DNA of 45,276 nt from positions 1 through 45,276 of the forward strand of contig CACJNU010000015.1 in assembly GCA_902594875.1 (NCBI GenBank), read 5' to 3'. Below the pieces are notes generated by a model that saw only the letters and a list, made by a program, of their open reading frames with translations, did no database searches and was not told the origin of the DNA. Origin of the DNA: an uncultured Prochlorococcus sp. (GTDB lineage Bacteria; Cyanobacteriota; Cyanobacteriia; PCC-6307; Cyanobiaceae). The translations under genes were made by a program, and so were the position numbers. Of the stretch, positions 1 through 8,453 are shown piece by piece; position 1 is the first letter of the stretch, and the number at the start of each line of letters is the position of its first letter.

Positions 1-1
1 G

Positions 2-1054
2 TTAGCCAACAATCACTGGGGTAATTTAGAAAGAGGATTAAAGATAGTTAGAGATTTTGCAACGGTAGCAAGAGTTAATTCAGTAAAGGTAGCGATTAAG
101 CTTCAATTTAGAGATGTTGATTCCTTTATTCATCCATCATTTAAAGGTTTCACTGAATCGAGATATATTAAAAAAACTGAGGCAACAAAATTGTCTATTG
201 ATGAATTTAAAAAATTGATTGATGAGGTTGTTAATTGTGGGTGCATTCCAATGGCAACTCCTTTTGATGAGGCATCAGTGAAATTATGCGGGACGTTTGA
301 TTTGCCTATTATAAAAGTCGCAAGCTCGGATATAGCAACTTGGCCATTACTTGAAAAAATTGCTTCTTTAAAAAAACCAGTCATTATTTCAACAGGGGGG
401 GCTACAGAAAAAACAATTGACGATTGCGTAAAATTTTTCGAGCATAGGAATATTCCTCTCGCAATTAATCACTGCGTTTCATTATATCCTTCAGAAGATT
501 CAGAGTTAGAATTGAACCAAATTGATTACTTAAAGGATAGATATCCTGAACATGTTATTGGATTTTCAACTCACGAGATGACTGATTGGAGTAATTCAAT
601 GCTTTTGAGTTATGGCAAAGGTGCAAGGACTTGGGAAAGGCATATTGATATAGATTATGAGGAGGTACCTGTTTCTGCTTATTGCTCTTTACCTCAACAA
701 GTTGATACATGGTTTAGAGCATTTCATAAAGCCAGAGAAATGTCTGGAGGTTCATCATCTTCCAGAAGAAATGTTTCATCAAGAGAAAGGAAATATCTTG
801 ATGAATTAGTAAGAGGTGTTTATGCAAAAAAAGATTTAAAAAAAGGATATGTTTTTTCTTCAGAATCTTTCAACGACGATTTTTATTTAGCGATTCCTTT
901 ACATAAAGGTCAACTATCTTGTAGAGAAATAATTAATGGAGAAAAATTAACAAAAGATATAAAGTTAGACCAACAATTAACAATAGATGATGTAGATGGT
1001 CCTTATCAAGAAAATCAGTCTTTAAGAAACTTTATCCTTGATAGGGGAAAGTAA
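2..1054 (+). CDS. neuB: NeuB-type nonulosonate (sialic acid-like) synthase, 5' partial
   Basis: The frame is open from base 2, so the gene begins outside the window and about 350 codons are visible. NeuB enzymes condense phosphoenolpyruvate with an N-acetylated hexosamine to make a nine-carbon nonulosonic acid in the cytoplasm. The visible part starts in the first barrel strands (ANNHWGNLERG, then VAIKLQFRD). It continues through ASSDIATWPLL, the PVIISTGGAT strand, INHCVSLYP and IGFSTHE, and ends in a C-terminal SAF (antifreeze-like) domain. The site usually written IEKH reads TWERH here, so this is a divergent member. A HAD phosphatase begins 12 bp downstream, consistent with a surface-sugar operon. 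The family is fairly certain; the exact sugar (neuraminate, legionaminate or another) cannot be told. Confidence 0.85.
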   Translation, partial: LANNHWGNLERGLKIVRDFATVARVNSVKVAIKLQFRDVDSFIHPSFKGFTESRYIKKTEATKLSIDEFKKLIDEVVNCGCIPMATPFDEASVKLCGTFDLPIIKVASSDIATWPLLEKIASLKKPVIISTGGATEKTIDDCVKFFEHRNIPLAINHCVSLYPSEDSELELNQIDYLKDRYPEHVIGFSTHEMTDWSNSMLLSYGKGARTWERHIDIDYEEVPVSAYCSLPQQVDTWFRAFHKAREMSGGSSSSRRNVSSRERKYLDELVRGVYAKKDLKKGYVFSSESFNDDFYLAIPLHKGQLSCREIINGEKLTKDIKLDQQLTIDDVDGPYQENQSLRNFILDRGK

Positions 1055-1066
1055 AAAAAATTATTA

Positions 1067-1732
1067 ATGTCAATATATTGTTTTGATCTTGATGGCACTA
1101 TATTTGATAGTTTGAATGGAATCTATAATTCACTTGAATATGCTTGTGATAAGTTTAATCTAAAATTAATCTCTAAAAAGAATTTCAAAGAATATGTAGG
1201 ACCACCTATTAAAAGTTATATTAAATCGGTAATTACTTCATCAATAAATGATAAATTAATCAATCAAATAATTAGTGAATTTAGAATTCATCATGATAAG
1301 GAAGGTTATAAGTATTATTCAATTTATCCAAATATGATTGATATTCTTAGTCTTCTAAAAAAAGAAAATCATTTGATAATATTGACAAATAAACCCTTTA
1401 AGATTACTTCAAGATCTATAAAATATTTCAAAATAGAAGAATTTTTCAAAGAAGTTTTATGTCCAGATAAAAGCAGTATTTTTTTACAAGGGTGGACTAA
1501 AGGAGATATAAAATCGAAATCTAATTATCTTAAATATATTGAAAGAAATACCACAAAAAAAATAAAAAAATATTTTGTAGGTGATACTATATCAGATTAT
1601 TATGCTACAAAGGAAAATTCTTTTGAATTCATTTATGCCTCTTATGGATATGGAAAGGAGCTTAATTTTAAAGATTTGCATAGAATAAAAAAACCCTTAG
1701 ATTTGAACAAATTTCTTAAAAATGAATCTTAA
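1067..1732 (+). CDS. HAD-superfamily phosphatase (Gph-like)
   Basis: This is a 221-residue HAD hydrolase. Motif I is FDLDGT close to the N-terminus, with both aspartates present. Motif II is LTNKP near the middle and motif IV is VGDTISD near the C-terminus, and a helical cap lies between motifs I and II. These enzymes remove phosphate from small phosphorylated metabolites in the cytoplasm. It lies 12 bp after the NeuB gene and overlaps the next SDR by 11 bp, so co-expression is likely. A sugar-phosphate or nonulosonate-phosphate substrate is therefore plausible, but that is inference from position. The very high A/T codon use matches the rest of the island. Confidence 0.8.
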   Translation: MSIYCFDLDGTIFDSLNGIYNSLEYACDKFNLKLISKKNFKEYVGPPIKSYIKSVITSSINDKLINQIISEFRIHHDKEGYKYYSIYPNMIDILSLLKKENHLIILTNKPFKITSRSIKYFKIEEFFKEVLCPDKSSIFLQGWTKGDIKSKSNYLKYIERNTTKKIKKYFVGDTISDYYATKENSFEFIYASYGYGKELNFKDLHRIKKPLDLNKFLKNES

Positions 1733-2660
1733 TTATTTAGAGAAAGAAATTTTTGTTTTAACTGGAGCAACCGGTTGGGTAGGCAGAAATTTCCTTCATG
1801 TCTTGCAAAAGATCTTTCCTCCAGAATCTTTTAATGAAAATGTATTAGCTTTTGGAAGTAAGCGTACCGAGATAAATAGTACTGCTTACTTAGAGAGACA
1901 AATAAAGATTCCGATTTATCCACTAGAAATAATGAATGCAATTCTCAAGAATCAAGATAATTTAAAAATAATACATACTGCATTCCTTACTAGGGAAAAG
2001 ATTCAAAATTATGGAATTGAAAATTATATTAAAATAAATAAAAAAATTACATCGTCAGTTGAAGAATTATTAGATTCTTCAAGAAATTCTCAAATAGTAA
2101 TAATTTCATCAGGTGCTGCTAAATTATTCGACAATAATGATCGGAATAAAAACAAATTAATCGAATTCCCTTATGAATATCTAAAGTATGAGGAAGAAGA
2201 AATCTTATCATCCAAATCAAATTCTTTAGTTCTAAGAATATTTGCTCTTTCAGGAAGATTTATAAAAGATCCAAACTTATTTGCTATTGGGAACTTTTTG
2301 GTAAGTGCAAATTTTGGCAATCCTATAATAATAAAATCAAAAAATAATGTAATAAGAAGTTATGGATTTGCAGCAGACATAGCTAATTTAGCGGTATCTT
2401 GGCTCAATGATAAAAAAAGAAAAAAATTATCAATTAATAAAATAAATGCCGCATCATTGACTTTAAATTTAATTGAATTAGCAAGATGTATAACTAATAT
2501 ATATTCTCTGCCCGAAGTAAATGAAAATGTTGATTTTAAATTAGAGGAAAATAATTATTCCTGTGAAACACATGAATTCTTAGATTTACTAAAAAGTTAT
2601 GATATCAAACCTACTGAATTAGGTTTGCAAATAAAAGAAACTATGAAAGATATTACTTAA
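1722..2660 (+). CDS. NAD(P)-dependent epimerase/dehydratase (extended SDR)
   Basis: This 312-residue protein has an N-terminal Rossmann glycine motif (TGATGWVG), a central strand ending in ISSGAAK that can supply the SDR serine, and a YEYLK segment fitting the catalytic YxxxK. These features place it with sugar-nucleotide epimerases, dehydratases and reductases. It overlaps the HAD gene by 11 bp and belongs to the same apparent NeuB operon. It converges with the next membrane-protein gene across only 9 bp. The substrate is unknown; an amino- or deoxy-sugar for a surface polysaccharide is the natural inference. Confidence 0.75.
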   Translation: MNLNYLEKEIFVLTGATGWVGRNFLHVLQKIFPPESFNENVLAFGSKRTEINSTAYLERQIKIPIYPLEIMNAILKNQDNLKIIHTAFLTREKIQNYGIENYIKINKKITSSVEELLDSSRNSQIVIISSGAAKLFDNNDRNKNKLIEFPYEYLKYEEEEILSSKSNSLVLRIFALSGRFIKDPNLFAIGNFLVSANFGNPIIIKSKNNVIRSYGFAADIANLAVSWLNDKKRKKLSINKINAASLTLNLIELARCITNIYSLPEVNENVDFKLEENNYSCETHEFLDLLKSYDIKPTELGLQIKETMKDIT

Positions 2661-2669
2661 ATTTTATTA

Positions 2670-5060
2670 TTAGCGATATCCGTATGAAGATAATAGGTAT
2701 GAAAAAATTGACATGTGATTGGAGTATTTAGTATTTTTCAAAATTTCTAACATTTTGCTTTCCTCGTAATCATTAATTTGGTTATTATTTTTCAAATATA
2801 GGCCAATAATGGATGCATTATTAAGACTATTTAATGTTCCAGGTATCTTGACTCTTCCTAAGCCAGTATCATTACAATCAAAGTCGTTAACTATAAGAAG
2901 TTTTCTTCTGAAATCCTTCATTTTTAACTTCTGATGCTCAAAACAAACCATTGGCAAATAGGAGATTTCTACTTTTTCTTCGATTAAGTATTCAAGAGCA
3001 TTATTGTAATAACTTTCCAAATATTTCAAAATCGCATTTTGTTTTTTTGAAAATTCATTTTCATATAGATCTCTATCAATATCTGAGCGTAATAGAGTAA
3101 AAATTCCATATCCTGAATTATTAGATAAATAAGAATCTAAGATAATATAGTCTCCATTTTTGACGGAATCTATTATTTCAGTATTTAAATACAAGAATGA
3201 ATGGTCTACAATCCCTTTTTCTAGAAATGCTTGTCCTTGCACATTGTAAACAAAAGAATTCATGAAATTAAATATTATCATTTCAGGTTTCTTAGTTTTC
3301 CACTCTCTCATCTGCTTATTTGATGCCTTTATACCAGTAACATCAATCCAACTTAATGGGGTTTGTGCAAAAGGTTTAACATCAAAAGTTTCATAGAAAT
3401 AAGGAATATTTGGAAATGCAAGAATATTTTTAAGATTATATTTATCGGCATATTTTTTACTTCTATAAACAAAATTTCTTTGTGCTTCTGACATAAATGC
3501 AGATCCTAGGATTTCTTTTGTGCCCTTTGAACCCTTAACATATGAAAGCTTATCATTAATTATTGAGTAGTTTGTTTTTTCAGAAATGCCCCACCATTCA
3601 TATCCTTTATTAAGAATATCTGCCATTGCTGCAAACGAAGTTCCACCAAATAATCCAAAGAAAATTACTTTTATCAAAAATAATGAATAATTGACAGATG
3701 AAAGAATAATTTTTTTAATTTCTGGAAATTTTTTATTAATTATTGGTATATTTAAATTAATGTTAGTTTCAGGTAAATTTAGAAATTTATTAATGCCAAA
3801 GGAATTTTTTAAACAATAATCAATAGCGTTATTTACCAAGGACCCTAATACACAAATAATTAAAAAGCTGTCAAAGGCGCCTGTGCCTCCAGACATAACA
3901 TTTGTAATTGTTAAACTAGAGCAAAAAATTGTTAAAAGTAAGTGTAGAAACTTTTTTTGATAATCTAGTTTTGGTAATAGACCAAAAGCTAAAAAACAAG
4001 AAAATAAAGAAATAATTATTAGTGCAACGCTTGACTCTCTAAAACTTCTAATATTATTTACAAGGTTTGACTCCGGCAAAATCGAACCACTTTTTATAAT
4101 AATAAAGAATAATGAAATGACAAATAATTTTAAAAAATAAAATTTATTGTTTTTACCTAATTTTAAACTTTTCCCAAACGCAAATAACGAAATTATTATG
4201 ATAACTGAGGATAATATTGCTTCTTTAAAAAATGAATAGGCAAGTCTTATATTAAATTTACTCGCAGAATTTGAAAAAATTTCAGGCGCCCTGGATAATA
4301 TCTTTTCAATACCACCTTTATATTCTGCATTTGTATAAATATTAATAAAAGACTCATAGCCAATATTTTGTCCTATCGATACCACGTATAAACTTGTAAA
4401 GATCAGTCCTGATAATACAAAAGAAAATATTTCTAATTTAGATTTTCTTGAAAATATAAAGAGAATTACAAATACAAAGATTATTGGGATTGTACTCTGT
4501 TTAGCTCCAATTAAAAAAATAGCTGAAGCCACAGCAGATAATGGCCTAAAAATTGGAATAATATTAAAATTTTTAAAATACAAAAACCCATCCCTATCTG
4601 TTATTAAAAAAGCAAGGCAAGAAGCAAATAACCCATTAAAAGGTGTATAGTCATAACTCACCAAAGCTTCCATAGAATGAAAAATAATCAGGGAAGTAGA
4701 TGAAATTAAGATGGAGAAGTTGGAACTATTTCCAAGATTTCTTAAAGTTTTAAACAATACATATAAATTTAAAATTGATACTATTATTCCGACAATTCGT
4801 AATCCAAGATATCGATCTATCGAGATAGTATCAAAAATATTTAGGAAAAATTTATAGCAATATAAATATACTGGGGGGAAAGGAAATCCTGAATCATAAA
4901 TAGCGCTTAAAGAACCTAGATCAACCCAAGAAGAGTACCATCCCTCTGTAAAACTAAACCATAAAAAATTATTGGTAAAAATTACTAATCCAAAACATAA
5001 TAATGAAATAGCACTAGAGATATTTAATATTTCATCAAAATTTTCAGATTTAATTTTCAT
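2670..5060 (-). CDS. Large multi-pass membrane protein, possible GT-C glycosyltransferase
   Basis: This is a 796-residue protein. Roughly the first 490 residues hold about ten or more hydrophobic segments, and a soluble region of about 300 residues follows. That layout (membrane bundle then C-terminal soluble domain) is typical of GT-C glycosyltransferases, which use lipid-linked sugars on the outer face of the membrane. An early loop contains EGWYSSW followed by a proline-rich FPFPPVYLY stretch, similar in character to the first acidic loop of such enzymes. I do not recognise a named family. It sits beside a GtrB-like transferase and a GtrA-like protein, which supports a role as the final transferase of a lipid-linked side-branch system. 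A 365-bp AT-rich gap lies upstream. Confidence 0.5.
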   Translation of the reverse strand: MKIKSENFDEILNISSAISLLCFGLVIFTNNFLWFSFTEGWYSSWVDLGSLSAIYDSGFPFPPVYLYCYKFFLNIFDTISIDRYLGLRIVGIIVSILNLYVLFKTLRNLGNSSNFSILISSTSLIIFHSMEALVSYDYTPFNGLFASCLAFLITDRDGFLYFKNFNIIPIFRPLSAVASAIFLIGAKQSTIPIIFVFVILFIFSRKSKLEIFSFVLSGLIFTSLYVVSIGQNIGYESFINIYTNAEYKGGIEKILSRAPEIFSNSASKFNIRLAYSFFKEAILSSVIIIISLFAFGKSLKLGKNNKFYFLKLFVISLFFIIIKSGSILPESNLVNNIRSFRESSVALIIISLFSCFLAFGLLPKLDYQKKFLHLLLTIFCSSLTITNVMSGGTGAFDSFLIICVLGSLVNNAIDYCLKNSFGINKFLNLPETNINLNIPIINKKFPEIKKIILSSVNYSLFLIKVIFFGLFGGTSFAAMADILNKGYEWWGISEKTNYSIINDKLSYVKGSKGTKEILGSAFMSEAQRNFVYRSKKYADKYNLKNILAFPNIPYFYETFDVKPFAQTPLSWIDVTGIKASNKQMREWKTKKPEMIIFNFMNSFVYNVQGQAFLEKGIVDHSFLYLNTEIIDSVKNGDYIILDSYLSNNSGYGIFTLLRSDIDRDLYENEFSKKQNAILKYLESYYNNALEYLIEEKVEISYLPMVCFEHQKLKMKDFRRKLLIVNDFDCNDTGLGRVKIPGTLNSLNNASIIGLYLKNNNQINDYEESKMLEILKNTKYSNHMSIFSYLLSSYGYR

Positions 5061-5425
5061 TTTTAATTTATTAAACCTCTTTGAGTTAATTATTATAATG
5101 AATGCTATCTACTATATTTTAAATTATTAAGTTTATAAAACTACATATAATAGATCTAATCTAAATAATTTTTAAGTTGGATTAAGTACTTTGTTTTGGA
5201 AATAATCCATATTATTATCCTTAGGAATTGATAGAAATTTTCATTAATAATTGAAATAATTTATATTATTAGTTTGGTTTTAATCTTTCTAGTATTTGTA
5301 ACTGAAGAGCCAAAACATTTTTCGATCACTTATTTTAAATGAAAGTATATGTAATTTATTTGATGATTATTAAATGTTATTATGAATTAATAAATTTAAT
5401 TTTATTAAACATATTTTAAATAACT
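5061..5425. other. AT-rich divergent intergenic region
   Basis: This gap separates two divergently transcribed island genes. It is extremely A/T-rich and has stops in all frames with no convincing small gene. It must hold the promoters for both neighbours, but the low complexity gives too many TATAAT-like matches to choose one. I see no RNA gene, repeat array or mobile element in it. Confidence 0.5.
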
Positions 5426-6367
5426 ATGAAATTAAGTTTCGTTGTACCGACTTATAGAGAAGAATTAAATATTGAAAGACATTATCAAGAAAGTATAAAA
5501 TCATTTTATGAATTACAAAATAAATTTCCAAAATATGAAAGTTATGAATACTTAGTAATTGACAATTGCAGTGATGACAAGACTGTAGAAAAAGTTCTTT
5601 CAATTAGAGAAAAAGATAATAATGTAAAACTATATGTAAATGAAAAAAATTATGGTCCAATCTTTTCTCCACTTGAAGGTCTTATTAAGAGTTCAGGTGA
5701 TGTTGTTTGCTTAATTGCAGCAGATTTACAAGAACCTCCTAATTTAATTCTGCAATTTGCAGAAGCACTTGAAGAAGGATATGAAGCTGCTATTGGGATT
5801 AAGGCACATCAGAAAGAAAATATCCTAATGTGGAATCTAAGAGGTATTTATTATGCAACTTTAAAAGCTTTCGGACTTATTAAATTTAATTCTAGATATA
5901 GCGGTTTCGGATTATATTCAAGAAAAATAATTGATAGATTTAACGAAAATAATCTTGATGAGCCTTCTTTAAGAATACTCTTACCAACGAAAACTGACAA
6001 AATTAAGTCTGTTAAATATTTTCATGCAGAGAGGGCAAAAGGTATATCTTCCTATAACATTTTCGACTATGTAAAAGAGGCACTAAAAACTATCATCAGA
6101 AACACCACAAGAATCCCTAGCTTTGCGGGAATCTTCGCTTTCATTTTAACAAGCATTAGCTTTATTTTCATAATAACCACCTTAATAAGAAAAATATTAT
6201 TTTGGAATAGTTTAGGACCCGGAATAGCTACAATTTTGATCTTAATGCTTATTTTTAATTCAGGATTCTGTATTTTAATTTCTATTGTCCTTGATAGACA
6301 AGGTCAGATTTTATCTAGGCTAAAACCCATAAAAAAAGAAGTCAAACATAAGGCAATCTACAAATAA
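5426..6367 (+). CDS. GtrB/DPM1-type polyprenyl-phosphate glycosyltransferase (GT2)
   Basis: This 313-residue protein has an N-terminal GT-A domain, with the start strand SFVVPTYREE, an IDNCSDD motif and the ADLQEPP motif typical of dolichol/undecaprenyl-phosphate hexosyltransferases. Two hydrophobic segments follow near the C-terminus (around residues 230-255 and 265-290). Such enzymes transfer a sugar from a nucleotide donor to undecaprenyl phosphate at the cytoplasmic face. A convergent GtrA-like gene ends 27 bp away, making a probable functional pair with the large membrane protein on the other side. The transferred sugar is not evident. Confidence 0.85.
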   Translation: MKLSFVVPTYREELNIERHYQESIKSFYELQNKFPKYESYEYLVIDNCSDDKTVEKVLSIREKDNNVKLYVNEKNYGPIFSPLEGLIKSSGDVVCLIAADLQEPPNLILQFAEALEEGYEAAIGIKAHQKENILMWNLRGIYYATLKAFGLIKFNSRYSGFGLYSRKIIDRFNENNLDEPSLRILLPTKTDKIKSVKYFHAERAKGISSYNIFDYVKEALKTIIRNTTRIPSFAGIFAFILTSISFIFIITTLIRKILFWNSLGPGIATILILMLIFNSGFCILISIVLDRQGQILSRLKPIKKEVKHKAIYK

Positions 6368-6394
6368 AAATTTAATAAATGATCATTTTTAATA

Positions 6395-6781
6395 TTATTC
6401 ATACTGCTCATAACTTAAAAAAGTAATTATCATTGATATTATAATTGGCAATATAGTAAGTACCAAAGCAAGAATATTTAAATTAGTTATGAAAAATGTT
6501 AAAGCAAAACCAAGCATTCCATTAAATATAAAAGTAAGCAAATAGGCTCTTATAAAAGCTACTTTAAATTTCAGATGTGGTTTTAATACTGACCTAAAAA
6601 AGTATTTATGTGAATAATATTTTACTATTTGACCTAATAACTCTGATACTGATATCGCTAAAAAATAGTTAACATTTAAAAGCAAACGAAGACTTATAAA
6701 ACCAACTAATGTATTTGGTATCCCAGAGATTGAAAATCTTCCAGCAAATTTTATAATTCGTAAGATAAGTTTATTCTTCAA
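6395..6781 (-). CDS. GtrA-like membrane protein (putative lipid-linked sugar flippase)
   Basis: This is a 128-residue, almost entirely hydrophobic protein with about four membrane segments. Its opening (KFAGRFSISGIPNTLVGF) and the charged HKYFFR loop before the second half fit the GtrA family, thought to flip undecaprenyl-phosphate sugars or to assist GtrB. It is convergent with the adjacent GtrB-like gene rather than in its operon, which is unusual for a gtrA-gtrB pair. A second GtrA-like gene occurs 1.3 kb further on. Confidence 0.75.
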   Translation of the reverse strand: MKNKLILRIIKFAGRFSISGIPNTLVGFISLRLLLNVNYFLAISVSELLGQIVKYYSHKYFFRSVLKPHLKFKVAFIRAYLLTFIFNGMLGFALTFFITNLNILALVLTILPIIISMIITFLSYEQYE

Positions 6782-7088
6782 AATGCAAAAATTATTGTAT
6801 TCATAACTGAAATTATATAATCGCTTAACATCAAAATAAATATTTGAAAGATATTTATGTAATTTTTATTAGATAGAATAAGTTTAAAATTTAAAAATAA
6901 AAAATATTTTATATATATTTCATAAAAATTTTATAAATTACAATAGAAAAATAAAATATCTAAAGTTTATAAAAAGGCAATGAGTCAATATTAAATTTTT
7001 TTATAAAATAAGAAATTTTTTACTTATTTAAACTTTATAATATGTACAGTAAATTGTTGGTTCGAAAAATCTAAATACTTTTAAGATT
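6782..7088. other. AT-rich divergent intergenic region
   Basis: This non-coding gap separates the GtrA-like gene from the Rieske-protein gene. Long A and T runs dominate. A TATAAT hexamer at 7036-7041 is the most plausible -10 element for the Rieske gene, with no clear -35 partner. Nothing else is recognisable. Confidence 0.45.
7036..7041 (+). promoter_or_regulatory. Candidate -10 box for the Rieske-protein gene
   Basis: A TATAAT hexamer lies about 47 bp upstream of the ATG. The region about 17 bp further upstream is A/T-rich and has no convincing TTGACA. Chance matches are common in this base composition, so this is only a suggestion. Confidence 0.25.
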
Positions 7089-7985
7089 ATGTCTCTTGAA
7101 TCATTCATGAAGAAACAAGGTTATAAGTTTCTCTATCTGAGGAGAATTACTTCTGGCGACTATTCACCAAGGGATTCAGAATGGAATTATTCAGACATTC
7201 CTCATTTAAATTATATTCATACGAAAGTTGATGGTTATACTTATTTTGCTAATGACGATAGGATAGTTAATTTATTTATGCAAAGGCTTGGTCCATTTAG
7301 CGTTCCCATAAGTAATTATATTGAACATTTAGAAAATCATAAACACAGCTACGTTATGAATATTTTAGGAATGGTTGTAGCTGTGACAACAAGTCACAAT
7401 AAAGCAGCTAATGGTAAGGCGGAAACTCTTACTGAATACAAATTTTACTATAGATCTTTTATTGAAAAAATATTTGCCTTAATTATCAAAAATGCTACGA
7501 AAAAAAATTATAAAGTTTTGATGTCTGAAGATAAGCCAATGAGGAATCAGAGAGGATTTTTAAGAAATATAGGCATAACTTTTATTAGTGATAAAAAAGA
7601 TAAGATTGGTTTCTCAGAAACTGAAGATCTAACTACAAAAAATGTGGATGGAAGATCATATTTTAAATCTAAAAAAAAGATTAAAATAGATTTAAGAAAC
7701 AAAACAAAAAATTTCAATATCAAAGAATGGCATTTAACTTTCATCTCTTTTGATAATAAAATTTCAATTTTAGGCGATATATGCCAGCATGAAGGTGCAA
7801 AATTAAATTATGATTTTTCATCAAAATCCAAAACTTGTCTGGCAGCATGCCCATGGCATGGGAAAAGAGTTGCACCTTTATTGATACTTAATAAATATCA
7901 CTCAGAGGATCATAATTTCAATTATCTTCATCAAGAATTTACGGCTGGAGTTCATAATGAAGTACTTTACATTCAAGCTATATAA
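7089..7985 (+). CDS. Protein with C-terminal Rieske [2Fe-2S] domain
   Basis: This 298-residue protein carries a clear Rieske cluster motif near its C-terminus: Cys232-x-His234 (CQHEG), then 19 residues, then Cys254-x2-His257 (CPWHGK). That should ligate a [2Fe-2S] centre. The N-terminal 200 residues contain DIPHLNYIH (36-44) and DKPMRNQRGFLRNIG (148-162). These look like a ligand-binding SRPBCC/START-type domain, but I cannot confirm that fold by eye. Classical Rieske oxygenases have the Rieske domain first and the SRPBCC domain second, so the order seems reversed. No membrane segment or signal peptide is visible. It is a single gene between glycan genes, suggesting oxidation of a sugar, lipid carrier or related surface precursor. 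The Rieske call is strong; the reaction is unknown. Confidence 0.75.
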   Translation: MSLESFMKKQGYKFLYLRRITSGDYSPRDSEWNYSDIPHLNYIHTKVDGYTYFANDDRIVNLFMQRLGPFSVPISNYIEHLENHKHSYVMNILGMVVAVTTSHNKAANGKAETLTEYKFYYRSFIEKIFALIIKNATKKNYKVLMSEDKPMRNQRGFLRNIGITFISDKKDKIGFSETEDLTTKNVDGRSYFKSKKKIKIDLRNKTKNFNIKEWHLTFISFDNKISILGDICQHEGAKLNYDFSSKSKTCLAACPWHGKRVAPLLILNKYHSEDHNFNYLHQEFTAGVHNEVLYIQAI

Positions 7986-8039
7986 ACTAATATTTTTTTT
8001 AAATTTTTAATTCCATAATTTGTTAATTTTTAGATTTCT

Positions 8040-8453
8040 TTATTTATTTAGGACTTTATTTCCTTTAAAAATTTTTGTATACATCAATGCAATAAATAAA
8101 CAACCTAATATGGTAATTGATACTGATAAAATTCGTTTAGAATTTTGTAAAATAGTTAAATCATTAATAAATGCATTAACTATCAATCCCCAAAAAATAT
8201 TTAATACTACTACTATTGCTGAAGAATTGCCCTTATAAGAACGAAATACAAATTTCTTATAAGTGAATAACTTAATGAAAAACATTATAAATTGAGTATA
8301 GATATAACTTGTTAAAACCTGATAATTAAAAACATCAATAATGAAAAATATAATAGGATCTATTAAAGTATGAAAACCTCCAACTAAAATTAATCTAAAA
8401 GATAAAAATTTATCTGAAAAAAAATTTTTTAAAAATTTCTCTAGCTTGTTCAA
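8040..8453 (-). CDS. GtrA-like membrane protein, second copy
   Basis: This 137-residue hydrophobic protein has about four membrane segments and a GtrA-like N-terminus (FRLILVGGFHTLIDPIIF), with a basic YKKFVFRS loop between the second and third segments. It overlaps the upstream GtrB-like gene by 4 bp (ATGA type), so translational coupling is likely. This is the usual arrangement for a GtrB/GtrA pair that makes and flips an undecaprenyl-phosphate sugar. It is the last gene of an apparent four-gene operon beginning with two sugar-nucleotide SDRs. It is quite different in sequence from the other GtrA-like protein, so recent duplication is unlikely. Confidence 0.75.
   Translation of the reverse strand: MNKLEKFLKNFFSDKFLSFRLILVGGFHTLIDPIIFFIIDVFNYQVLTSYIYTQFIMFFIKLFTYKKFVFRSYKGNSSAIVVVLNIFWGLIVNAFINDLTILQNSKRILSVSITILGCLFIALMYTKIFKGNKVLNK

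Noticed and set aside
8020..8238. 72-codon plus-strand frame over the second gtrA-like gene
   Set aside because: The minus-strand frame has a GtrA-like pattern and is coupled to gtrB; the plus-strand frame is its complement.
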